NCBI GenBank assembly: GCA_955652395.1
Contig: CATPBJ010000022.1
Location: 1 to 63,291 of the forward strand
Direction of reading: 5' to 3'
DNA from: an uncultured Terriglobales bacterium
GTDB lineage: Bacteria; Acidobacteriota; Terriglobia; Terriglobales; Acidobacteriaceae
DNA: 63,291 bases
Under the pieces are notes generated by a model. That model had not been told where the DNA came from. It saw nothing but the letters and a program-made list of their open reading frames with translations, and searched no databases. This document shows, in pieces, positions 27,823 to 35,793 of the stretch. Within the stretch, counting starts at the first letter, position 1; the number at the start of each line of letters is the position of its first letter. Position numbers and translations under genes: made by a program.

Positions 27823-27931
27823 TTAGGTTCAGTCTTCTGTCTTCAGTCGTGAGTCGTCAGCCCGCGGACGGCTTTCGGTATTTTCAATTCTATTACTGGA
27901 AAACGTTTGGAGAGAATATTCGCGGCGACCG

Positions 27932-28924
27932 CTAGGCGATAACTAATTCGCCGCCGTGCTGTTTTTCGAGCGCCATGGCATGGTCCAGCGCGATGATGGC
28001 GCACTCGGCCTGGTCGTCCGACGGGGGCTGGGTGGTGATGCGCTGCAGCCAGAGCCCGGGCGCAGTCATCAGCGCGAAAAGCGACCCGCGATGCTTGGCG
28101 GCGAAGCGTATGATCTCGTACGAAACGCCGGCGATTACCGGCAGCAGGGCGATGCGAACACCGAAACGCGCCCAGAACGTGGTCACCGGAATCAGCGTGT
28201 ACACCACGATCGAGATGATCATCACAGTCATCAGAAAGCTGGTGCCGCAACGCGGATGGTAAGTAGAATATTTCTGCACCGAGGCGGTTGCCAGCTGATC
28301 GCCGTTCTCGAAGGCATATACCGTCTTGTGCTCCGCGCCGTGATATTCGTATACCCGGTGAATATCACTCCACAGCGATACTCCCCAGATGAAGAGCAGG
28401 AACAGGGCAATCCGGATGACGCCGTCCACCAGGTTGAAAATGATCTGCTCGCCAAACACGGGGTTCACCCGCTTCAGTTCCGTGGCTGCCAGCAGCGGCA
28501 GAAACTTATACATGAAAATGAAAAAGCCAACCGAAATGATGATATTAACCGCAGCCATCCAGCCCGTGATTTCGAGCTTCTTCTTGTCCTCGGCGGGCGC
28601 GGGTTGCAGTTCGTCGAGAGCCACGTTGGCGGAAAATTTCAACGCCCGAAAGCCCAAGGTCATCGCATGACCGAGCGTAACCACGCCGCGCACTACGGGC
28701 CAAGCCATCCATTTATGTTTTTCGGACAGCCGTTCCAGCGCCTCACTATGGGTAGACACTTCGCCGGAAGGTTTGCGGCAGGCGATAGCCCACGCGTGCG
28801 GAGAGCGCATCATAACGCCCTCGAGCACGGCTTGGCCGCCGACCAGGGTTTCCTCCCCGCCTTCAAGGGCCGGTAGAAGTTGTACGGCCACCAGGAATCG
28901 CCACCAGGTTCGCAAGAAACGCAT
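27932..28924 (-). CDS. DUF1385 (YqhQ-like) membrane protein
   Basis: A 330-residue integral membrane protein of the DUF1385 family. The signature VGGQAVLEGVMMRSPHAWAI is at about residues 30-50, and VVRGVVTLGHAMTLGFRALK follows. Four or more hydrophobic segments follow (NIIISVGFFIFMYKFLP, LVDGVIRIALFLLFIWGVSL, FLMTVMIISIVVYTLIPV). The conserved YEYHGAEHKTVYAFENGD lies between them. Its biochemical function is unknown, though B. subtilis YqhQ belongs here. The position upstream of prfA is a recurrent synteny. ATG 28924 overlaps a possible TGATG; the ribosome site is weak. Confidence 0.92.
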   Translation of the reverse strand: MRFLRTWWRFLVAVQLLPALEGGEETLVGGQAVLEGVMMRSPHAWAIACRKPSGEVSTHSEALERLSEKHKWMAWPVVRGVVTLGHAMTLGFRALKFSANVALDELQPAPAEDKKKLEITGWMAAVNIIISVGFFIFMYKFLPLLAATELKRVNPVFGEQIIFNLVDGVIRIALFLLFIWGVSLWSDIHRVYEYHGAEHKTVYAFENGDQLATASVQKYSTYHPRCGTSFLMTVMIISIVVYTLIPVTTFWARFGVRIALLPVIAGVSYEIIRFAAKHRGSLFALMTAPGLWLQRITTQPPSDDQAECAIIALDHAMALEKQHGGELVIA

Positions 28925-29113
28925 GATGAATTAGATGCCTTTTCAATCTCCAAGGCTCTAGCTACAAGGGTACCACAGGCGAATTCATTTAGGATGGCAC
29001 CAGCTGAGGTAAGTGATGCGAGACACGAAGGTTAGGGAATTCCTTCATATACTTTTGGGTACGTGTGGTTAGAGCATTTTGCGTTTGCCCAGAAAATCAA
29101 ACCTTAAACCGCA

Positions 29114-30913
29114 ATGATGAAGCTGGCCGAAGCCTGCGAACGGATCGCTTGCACTACCAAAAAACTCGAAAAGGTGCGATTCGTCGCCGAATATCTGAAG
29201 TCACGCACGCCGGAGGAGGCCGCCGTCTCCGCCGTATTTCTCTCGGGAAGGCCCTTTCCTGTCCGGGAGGAGGCCACGCTGCAGGTGGGCGGAAGGGTGC
29301 TGTGGCGGATTGTCGCGGAGCTTTCTGGCAAGAGCGAAGCTGAACTGACCGCGGCATACCGCCAGCGCGGAGATCTGGGCGCGGTGGCCGGCGACGTACT
29401 TCCTGAGCCGCCCCGAGACGGCGATCTGAGCGTCCTGCACGTGGAAAACAAATTCCGGGAGATCGTCGCCGCACGTGGGCCGGCGGCGAAAGCCGCTCGG
29501 GCGCGGGAGCTTCTTTCCAAGGCCACGCCCCTCGAAGCCAAATATATCGTGAAGATTGTGACTGGCGATCTGCGCATCGGCCTCAAAGAAAGCCTGGTGG
29601 AAGAAGCCATTTCCAAGGCCTTCGGCGGTACGTTAGCCGAGGTCCAGCGCTCCAACATGCTTCTGGGCGACATTGGCGAGACCTTGAAGATGGCGGTGGC
29701 GAACAAACTGGGCGATGCCAAAATGCGATTATTCCATCCCCTGGGTTTCATGCTGGCCAGCCCGGCGGAATCGGCGGAGCAGGCTCTAAGCTACTTTCAG
29801 AACGCTCTGGTGGAGGATAAGTACGATGGCATTCGCGCCCAGGCGCACTGTTCCGGCGGAGAGGTGCGAATCTTCTCGCGTACCCGGGACGAGATCACAG
29901 AGTCTTTTCCAGAACTGCCTGATGTGCTGACCGGTCTGCCGGAAGATGCAATTCTCGATGGCGAGATTGTCGCCTGGAGCTCCGATGGCCGTGAGGATCC
30001 GCCTGAAGGCGGCAGTGAAAGCAAGGTAGCGCAGCCGTCCTCGGCGGCTGTCGTGGGGGCGTCTCGCCCACACGCGGTCGGCAGAGCGGCAGGGCGGGCG
30101 CTCCCATTTAGTGCGTTGCAGCAACGCCTAGGACGAAAGCAAGTCAGCGAAAAGCTGATGCAGCAGGTGCCTGTGGCCTACATGGTATTTGATGTGCTTT
30201 ACGCCGAAGGCGAGTTGCTGCTGGAGCGGACTCTCCTCGAGCGGGAGAGAATCCTCGATGCCCTGCTCGGAGCGCCAAGGAAATCTCGAGTGGTTCCGCG
30301 AATCGCCTCGGGAGCCCAGACTCGATTCGAATTCGGCGATGACGTCAGCGCATCGAACACGCGCGTGATTCGTGCCCCTGTGTTTCACGTTTCGACGCCG
30401 CAAGAACTTGATCACCTGTTTGAAGCCGCGCAGGCCCGAGGTAACGAAGGCCTGATGATCAAAGATCCCGAGTCGGCCTACACCCCGGGACGGCGCGGGA
30501 AATCCTGGCTGAAGCTCAAGCGCGAATTGGCCACTCTGGACGTCGTGGTTACGGCGGTCGAGTACGGTCACGGAAAACGCATCGGGGTATTGAGCGATTA
30601 CACCTTTGCCGTGCGCGATGGGGGAAAGCTGGTGAACATTGGCAAGGCCTACTCCGGACTGACCGATATCGAAATTGCCAGGATGACCAAGTGGTTTCTG
30701 GAGCACACCATCGAAGACCAGGGTCTCCGGTTGATCGTCGAGCCGAAGATTGTCCTGGAAGTGGCGTTCAACAACATGATGCGGTCCGACCGCCACGAGA
30801 GCGGTTACGCCTTGCGCTTCCCTAGGATCGTGAGATTGCGTCCCGACAAGCTCCCGCAAGATGCGGATACGATCGAGCGGGCGAACGAGATTTACGAGAA
30901 GCAGGGGAAATGA
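29114..30913 (+). CDS. ATP-dependent DNA ligase (archaeal/LigB type) with inserted repeat
   Basis: A 599-residue ATP-dependent ligase with an N-terminal DNA-binding domain (EACERIACTTKKLEKVRFVA), adenylation domain and OB domain. The nucleotidyl Lys236 is in EDKYDGIRAQ. DGEIVAW, NEGLMIKDPESAYTPGRRG and WLKLKRE are motifs III-V. It seals nicks; in bacteria it is usually additional to NAD-dependent LigA. Between DGEIVAWSSDG and RALPFSALQQRLGRK there are about 30 extra residues (near 297-326, with PPEGGSESK, SSAAVVGASRP and HAVGRAAG). They are encoded by a palindromic element. The insertion is a multiple of three, and all motifs on both sides are intact. Confidence 0.93.
   Translation: MMKLAEACERIACTTKKLEKVRFVAEYLKSRTPEEAAVSAVFLSGRPFPVREEATLQVGGRVLWRIVAELSGKSEAELTAAYRQRGDLGAVAGDVLPEPPRDGDLSVLHVENKFREIVAARGPAAKAARARELLSKATPLEAKYIVKIVTGDLRIGLKESLVEEAISKAFGGTLAEVQRSNMLLGDIGETLKMAVANKLGDAKMRLFHPLGFMLASPAESAEQALSYFQNALVEDKYDGIRAQAHCSGGEVRIFSRTRDEITESFPELPDVLTGLPEDAILDGEIVAWSSDGREDPPEGGSESKVAQPSSAAVVGASRPHAVGRAAGRALPFSALQQRLGRKQVSEKLMQQVPVAYMVFDVLYAEGELLLERTLLERERILDALLGAPRKSRVVPRIASGAQTRFEFGDDVSASNTRVIRAPVFHVSTPQELDHLFEAAQARGNEGLMIKDPESAYTPGRRGKSWLKLKRELATLDVVVTAVEYGHGKRIGVLSDYTFAVRDGGKLVNIGKAYSGLTDIEIARMTKWFLEHTIEDQGLRLIVEPKIVLEVAFNNMMRSDRHESGYALRFPRIVRLRPDKLPQDADTIERANEIYEKQGK
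30003..30090. repeat. Double-hairpin palindromic repeat inside the DNA ligase gene
   Basis: GGTAGCGCAGCCGTC and CGGCGGCTGTC (30033-30062) form one hairpin, and GTGGGGGCGTCTCGCCCACAC (from 30054) forms a second. The first half is nearly identical to the intergenic repeat at 3853-3880, and the second resembles the element inside purL. The flanking CCGCCTGAAGGCGG (30000-30013) is a further small palindrome. Confidence 0.8.
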
Positions 30914-30972
30914 CCATGACCGGCCCTCCGCCAACGCCGCTCTGGGCGGCGCTCAATTCCGGCGCAAATTGA

Positions 30973-30997
30973 CAAGAGCCAGGCGCCCTGGCTCTTG
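30973..30997. terminator. Perfect hairpin, possible bidirectional terminator
   Basis: CAAGAGCCAGG and CCTGGCTCTTG form an 11-bp perfect stem with a 3-nt loop. It lies between the convergent ends of the ligase gene and the small exported protein gene. There is no long T tract (TTGTCAATTT on the minus side), so termination is likely but not certain. Confidence 0.5.
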
Positions 30998-31032
30998 GCG
31001 TCCCCACCACTCGTCACCGCTCCAGATTCAGC

Positions 31033-31440
31033 TCAATTGCTTCCTGACGCTGCGATCCCGTCCTTCGCTTTGGCTGAGCGCGTCAGCGTGTGAGGTGGGG
31101 AAAAGGTGTAGGCTCCGAGCTCCGTCACGAGTTCGCTCAGGTAGTACACGTCTCCCGCTCGCGTCAGCTTCACCTCGAGCGGCCCCGCGAAGGTGCCGTC
31201 ATGCGAGCTGGGAAGAAGAAAGACCAAGGTACCCGATTCTTTATCGCGCAGAAGCAGCGTTTGACCTGTTTCTGGCGAGCCTTGATACACCTTGTATGTT
31301 CCCGCGGGAAATGCTTCCCCGCCGGCTACGAAGTCCTGGTCAATATGCACCACGACGCCTCCTGTCTCCGCCCGAGCTCCTGCAGCCAGCGTGAACAGGC
31401 CGGCGATCATGATAAGTGTGCCTAATAGAAATTTCTTCAT
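31033..31440 (-). CDS. Small exported protein of unknown function
   Basis: A 135-residue protein with a clear signal peptide (MKKFLLGTLIMIAGLFTLAAGARAE). The ATG at 31440 is preferred because AAGGAG lies 4 nt upstream; the preceding GTG would touch it. The mature part (IDQDFVAGGEAFPAGTYKVY, then FLLPSSHDG) looks like a small beta-rich domain of the kind found in many acidobacterial secreted proteins (FPAGTYKV motif). No enzymatic motif is seen. It is preceded by about 300 bp without a gene. Confidence 0.8.
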   Translation of the reverse strand: MKKFLLGTLIMIAGLFTLAAGARAETGGVVVHIDQDFVAGGEAFPAGTYKVYQGSPETGQTLLLRDKESGTLVFLLPSSHDGTFAGPLEVKLTRAGDVYYLSELVTELGAYTFSPPHTLTRSAKAKDGIAASGSN

Positions 31441-31742
31441 CACTCTCCTTATTCTCCTTGTGTGCTCTGTGGTTGCGGTTGAGTTGATTCTCGAGCGCTA
31501 CCGCCTTCCTGCTGTACGCAGCCAGACGGAAATCAGCCCTCCGTCAGGGGTGGTCCATGCGCCTGGCCGGGTCCGTTCCGTGAATTTCAGGCCGTGGCCT
31601 GTTCGTGAAGACTGTCTTCAGTGCATTTTGAGAATTGGATTCAGCCCCGGTGCTATGGGTGCGCGAGCCATGTCAATTGTTTGTCAAAAGATGTTGCGAT
31701 TTGTGAAGAGAATGGACGCCGTGAGGAGTGCCGGATTGCAGC
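31441..31742. other. Gene-free stretch upstream of the small exported protein
   Basis: About 300 bp with no convincing reading frame, no clear repeat and no terminator-like hairpin. It should contain the minus-strand promoter of the exported protein gene at 31440; I cannot place it confidently. Confidence 0.5.
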
Positions 31743-32669
31743 TCAATGCTTGTGTTTTTCGGCACCTGTGCCCACCGGAATCACGCACCCATGCGCCACT
31801 TCGCACTCCACGTTCTCGAACTGAATGGTGGTGTGGCTGATGTGAAACTCATGGTGCAGGCATTCCTTAAGATCGCGCAGAATCCGCTCACTGACGGATG
31901 GGGGAATGTCGGCGATGGAAATATGGCAGGAGAGCGCACGCGTCTCCGACCCGATGTTCCACACGTGCAAGTCGTGAACATCGTTCACCCCATCGACCCG
32001 GCGCATGGCGGCTTCGACCTGCTCCAGTTTGATCCCGCGCGGCGTGCCTTCGAGCAGGATGTTGAGCGTTTCCCGCACGATGCCGAATCCCGACCACAGG
32101 ATAAGCACTCCGATCGCAACCGAAAGCACGGAGTCAATCCAGTATTGCCCGGTGGCCAGGATGGCCCAGCCGCCCAGGATGACCGCCCCGGTGGAAAGCG
32201 TGTCGCCGATTTCGTGCAGCAGCGCGCTGCGAATGTTGACGTCGCGGCCGGCGCGGTAGAGCAACAGCGCAATCACTCCATTCATTGCCACGCCCGCAGC
32301 GGCGACGCTCATCATTACGCCCGCGTGCACCGGCTGCGGGTTCTGAAACCGGTGGAACGCTTCATAGAAAATGAAGCCGGAGACCGCAACCAGTGAGACC
32401 GCGTTAACCAGAGCGGCCAGCACCCCAGCCCGGTGGTAGCCATAGGTCTTGGTTGAGCTGGGCGGGCGGGATTGCAGGTAGACCGCGGTGAGAGAAAGCA
32501 GCAGGGCAAAAAAGTCCGACAGGTTGTGCCCGGCCTCAGACAGCAGGGCCAGCGAGTGGGCGCGGATGCCGGCTACAACCAGCAGCACAATGTAGGCCGC
32601 GGTCACGACCAGTGAAACCCGCAGGATCCGTGAGGTCCTTTCGCCTCCGCCGTGGGCATGCATGTGCAT
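31743..32669 (-). CDS. Cation diffusion facilitator metal exporter
   Basis: A 308-residue CDF protein with six membrane helices, expected to export Zn2+ or similar divalent ions in exchange for protons. The metal site motifs are HNLSD in helix 2 and HEIGD in helix 5, the HxxxD/HxxxD pattern linked with zinc/cadmium specificity. The N-terminus (MHMHAHGGG) and C-terminus (GAEKHKH) are His-rich. The cytoplasmic C-terminal domain has VNDVHDLHVWNIGSETRALS. It resembles CzcD/ZitB. No metal regulator lies nearby. Confidence 0.94.
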   Translation of the reverse strand: MHMHAHGGGERTSRILRVSLVVTAAYIVLLVVAGIRAHSLALLSEAGHNLSDFFALLLSLTAVYLQSRPPSSTKTYGYHRAGVLAALVNAVSLVAVSGFIFYEAFHRFQNPQPVHAGVMMSVAAAGVAMNGVIALLLYRAGRDVNIRSALLHEIGDTLSTGAVILGGWAILATGQYWIDSVLSVAIGVLILWSGFGIVRETLNILLEGTPRGIKLEQVEAAMRRVDGVNDVHDLHVWNIGSETRALSCHISIADIPPSVSERILRDLKECLHHEFHISHTTIQFENVECEVAHGCVIPVGTGAEKHKH

Positions 32670-32819
32670 GAATCAAGTTTAAGGCTATGGGCGGGCGGCT
32701 TCAAGGCACAGCGGTAATGGACGAAATCGGGGGCGTCGCTCCCATCATCGGCGCGCCTTCCGCACTCGATCGATGGACTACAATGCTGAGTCGTCCCTGG
32801 CCCGGGAGGCCCGGATTTC

Positions 32820-33977
32820 ATGCAGACTGCGGACGTCGTCATCATCGGCGGAGGAATTGTCGGCTCCAGCATCGCCTACCATCTGGGCGCCGCGGGATGT
32901 ACGGACGTCCTGGTCATCGAGCGCGAAACCGCCCAGGGCAAGGGATCCACGGGCAAGAGCATGGGAGGCGTGCGGGCCCAGTTCTCCACACCGGTGAATA
33001 TCCAGATGTCGCTTTACTCGATTTCTTTCTACTCCAGCTTCGATGAGCGACTGGGGCATCCCGCGGGCTACCGGCCACAGGGATATCTGTTTTGCGCCAC
33101 CGACCAAAAACATTTGGCTTCTCTGCAAACCAACTATCAGAAGCAACTAGCCCTGGGATTGAAGGACGTGCAGTTGATCACGGCGGATGAAATCCGCACC
33201 AGGTTCCCGCAGCTTCAGGCGGACGATATCGTAGGCGGCAGTTTTTGCCCGAGTGACGGGTTCGTTGATCCCTATAGCGCCATGATCGGCTTTATGACCT
33301 GGGCCTCAGAACACGGTGCCAGATTGTGGAAGAATACTCGTGTTACCGAAATCCGGTTCGACGATCAAGGTGCGGCCGTTGTCGTAACCCCCAGAGGAAA
33401 TGTATCCACGAGAAATGTGGTGAACTGCGCGGGCGCCTGGGCGGCAGAGATCGCGGAGATGGTGGGCCTGGATCTGCCCGTCGAACCGCTACGCCGCATG
33501 TTGGTTCCAACTGAAGCCTTCGACCAGTTTCCGCACAGTGCCCCCATGATCATCGACATGTCGAACGGCTTTCACTTCCGGCCCGAAGGTCTGGGGTTTC
33601 TGCTGGCGTGGAACGATCCGGAGGAAACGCCGGGTTACAAAACCGACTTCGATGCCGCATTCATCGAGAAGATCCTGACCCGGGCGGCGGAGCGCGTGCC
33701 GATGTTTGAGAATCTCGCGGTGAATCCGAAACGCGCCTGGGCTGGTCTCTACGAGATGACGCCCGATCATCATCCGATTATGGGCCCGGCACCGGGTGTG
33801 CCTGGATTCTTTCTGGCCAACGGATTCAGCGGGCACGGCGTAATGCATGCCCCGGCGACGGGGAAGATTTTGTCTGACCTGATCCTGACCGGAAAGACCG
33901 ATCTGGTGGACACGTCATTGCTTGGGCTGTCACGCTTCGCAGAAGGGCGGATGATCGAGGAGACAGCGGTGCTGTAA
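32820..33977 (+). CDS. FAD-dependent amino-acid/amine oxidoreductase (DAO family)
   Basis: A 385-residue soluble flavoprotein. The dinucleotide-binding GGGIVGSSIAYHLG is at residues 9-22, and the FAD signature STGKSMGGVRAQFSTP is that of sarcosine oxidase beta and proline/glycine oxidase-like enzymes. NCAGAWAAEIAEMVG and the C-terminal GFFLANGFSGHGVMHAPATG complete the fold. The substrate is not determined; a secondary amine or N-methyl amino acid is likely for this branch. It is followed at 124 bp by a second DAO flavoprotein and then a convergent polyamine-type permease. Confidence 0.9.
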   Translation: MQTADVVIIGGGIVGSSIAYHLGAAGCTDVLVIERETAQGKGSTGKSMGGVRAQFSTPVNIQMSLYSISFYSSFDERLGHPAGYRPQGYLFCATDQKHLASLQTNYQKQLALGLKDVQLITADEIRTRFPQLQADDIVGGSFCPSDGFVDPYSAMIGFMTWASEHGARLWKNTRVTEIRFDDQGAAVVVTPRGNVSTRNVVNCAGAWAAEIAEMVGLDLPVEPLRRMLVPTEAFDQFPHSAPMIIDMSNGFHFRPEGLGFLLAWNDPEETPGYKTDFDAAFIEKILTRAAERVPMFENLAVNPKRAWAGLYEMTPDHHPIMGPAPGVPGFFLANGFSGHGVMHAPATGKILSDLILTGKTDLVDTSLLGLSRFAEGRMIEETAVL

Positions 33978-34011
33978 GAGGTAAGCAACGAAGCTTACCA
34001 GGATAGGAAGT

Positions 34012-34058
34012 TCTTGGCGTCCGTTGCGGCTGTCTTCGCGAACTTTGCGGTTAAACTC
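34012..34058 (+). repeat. Single arm of the AACCGCAAAGT repeat family
   Basis: GTCTTCGCGAACTTTGCGGT (34032-34051) and the preceding TTGGCGTCCGTTGCGG match the arms at 9573-9592 and 54819-54860. No facing arm is present in the 124-bp gap between the two oxidases. Confidence 0.55.
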
Positions 34059-34101
34059 TGGATCGCAGAGATGGTCAGAGAGACGGCAATTCGAAGGAAT
34101 C

Positions 34102-35430
34102 ATGCCTGTTCGGGAACAAAACTTCTGGTTGACGACGGTCGAGATTCTTCGCACCGATCCCGCCCGCCCACTGCCGGAGAGCGTGGACGTGGCCGTGATC
34201 GGCGCCGGGTTCACCGGACTGTCGGCCGCGCGAACCCTAGCTCGTTGCGGAGCCAACGTCGCCGTCCTGGAAGCGGAAACCATCGGTTGGGGCGCCAGTT
34301 CGCGCAACGGCGGTATGGTCCTTACCGGACTCAAGCTTGGAGTCAACAAACTCATCTCGCTGTACGGACGCGAGCGGACGCAACGGATGTACGCGGCGTC
34401 GCTGGCTACCATCGATTGCGTGGAGCAGCTTGTCAACGACGAGCGCATCGATTGCGACTTTGCCCGCAGCGGACATCTCGAAGTAGCCTGCAAGCAGAAA
34501 CATTTTGACGACTACGCCCGTCAGGTGGAAGTAATCGCGCGCGAGTTCAACCACCAGTTGCGCATGGTACAGAGACATGAGTTGCAGCCCGAAATTGGGT
34601 CGTCCATCTATTACGGCGGCATCGTGGATGAAGTCAGCGCCGGCCTGAATCCCGCGCGATACGTGGCCGGACTGGCGCTGGCAGCAATGAAAGCCGGCGC
34701 CACGATTTTCGAAAATGCGGCCGTGGTGAAAATTGAGCGCGAAGCCCGGGAGGGGACGCCGGGGTGGCGAGTCACCACATCTCGCGGCGCCCTTTCTCGC
34801 GGCGTTCTTTCTCGCGGCACTCTGTGGGCGCGCGATGTGTTCGTCGGCACCAGCGGCTACACCGGATCGGCGACTCCGGCGCTGCGCAAGAAGCTCATCC
34901 CCATTGGCTCGTACATTATCACTACGGAAATCCTGCCCGAAGCGCTGGCCAATGAGTTGAGCCCGCGCAATCGCATGATTTACGACTCCAAGAATTATCT
35001 CTACTACTATCGCCTGACGCCAGACCAGCGCATGCTCTTCGGCGGCCGGGCGGCTTTCTTCCCCGAAACACAGAATTCAATCCGCCAGAGTGCGGAAATT
35101 CTGCGGCGCGGAATGATCGCGGTCTATCCGCGGTTGCACGATGTGAAAGTTGACTACGTCTGGGGCGGTACCCTGGACTTTGCATTCGACATCATGCCGC
35201 ATGCCGGGCAGATGGATGGAATCTACTATGCCCTCGGGTATGCCGGACACGGCGTCGCCATGGCAACCTGGCAGGGACAGCAGATGGCGCGGATGATCGC
35301 AGGCGAGAAGCCGGACAATCCGTTCGTGGGGATTCCGTTTCCTGGCGCACCGCTCGGGCTTTATAACGGGAAGCCCTGGTTCCTGCCCTTCGCCGGCGCC
35401 TGGTACAAATTTCTGGATTGGGTGAGCTGA
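34102..35430 (+). CDS. FAD-dependent oxidoreductase, gamma-glutamylputrescine oxidase-like
   Basis: A 442-residue DAO-family flavoprotein. The start MPVREQNFWLTTVEIL has AAGGAA 5 nt upstream. The FAD-binding VAVIGAGFTGLSAARTLARC is near residues 29-48. GWGASSRNGGMVLTGLKLG and the C-terminal YYALGYAGHGVAMATWQG match PuuB/OrdL-like enzymes that oxidise gamma-glutamylputrescine or related amines. Between the usual core strands lies a perfect-phase tandem repeat of five residues, SRGAL SRGVL SRGTL. The neighbouring oxidase and PUT-type permease suggest amine or polyamine catabolism. The substrate is an inference. Confidence 0.9.
   Translation: MPVREQNFWLTTVEILRTDPARPLPESVDVAVIGAGFTGLSAARTLARCGANVAVLEAETIGWGASSRNGGMVLTGLKLGVNKLISLYGRERTQRMYAASLATIDCVEQLVNDERIDCDFARSGHLEVACKQKHFDDYARQVEVIAREFNHQLRMVQRHELQPEIGSSIYYGGIVDEVSAGLNPARYVAGLALAAMKAGATIFENAAVVKIEREAREGTPGWRVTTSRGALSRGVLSRGTLWARDVFVGTSGYTGSATPALRKKLIPIGSYIITTEILPEALANELSPRNRMIYDSKNYLYYYRLTPDQRMLFGGRAAFFPETQNSIRQSAEILRRGMIAVYPRLHDVKVDYVWGGTLDFAFDIMPHAGQMDGIYYALGYAGHGVAMATWQGQQMARMIAGEKPDNPFVGIPFPGAPLGLYNGKPWFLPFAGAWYKFLDWVS
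34780..34824 (+). repeat. Tandem 3 x 15-bp repeat inside the oxidase gene
   Basis: Three consecutive 15-bp units beginning TCTCGCGGC encode SRGAL, SRGVL and SRGTL. The units differ mainly in their last 6 bases. It is in frame with the gene. Confidence 0.9.
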
Positions 35431-35793
35431 GGGCTGAATCGAAAAACGGTCAGGCCCGCGTTCTGGACTTGCTCCGTGTTCTTAGCACAGGGACTCCGTC
35501 GAGGGACCATTCGCCGACCGAGTCATAGTTTCTGTAACGAGTCGGGAAGCCGGGAATTTAACGAATATGCGCCCGGCCCGGTCAACAGCAATGCCATTGC
35601 ACCAGCAACTGCGTGAGTGCGTATTCTGCGCCGCCGCTGCCGACGTTAGTCGCGCTGGTCGGGGAGCATTCGCTGGAAAAAGTGTGTCCATTTCAGCTGT
35701 CCTTTTTGTCGATCTTTCAGCCTATCGATCTTTCCTCGAGTTGAATCTACGACCGTCGACAATACAGTAGCCATCGCTGTGCTATCTGGTTCG
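35431..35793. other. Gene-free stretch with a possible propeller-gene remnant
   Basis: About 360 bp between the convergent oxidase and permease genes. On the minus strand near 35575-35625 a short open stretch translates NGIAVDRAGRIFV, which resembles one blade of an SBBP/NHL-type repeat. It is too short to call a gene. There is no clear terminator. Confidence 0.3.

Noticed and set aside
35482..35691. Minus-strand frame with one SBBP/NHL-like blade
   Set aside because: 69 codons with a single 13-residue match and no further blades; noted only as a possible remnant.
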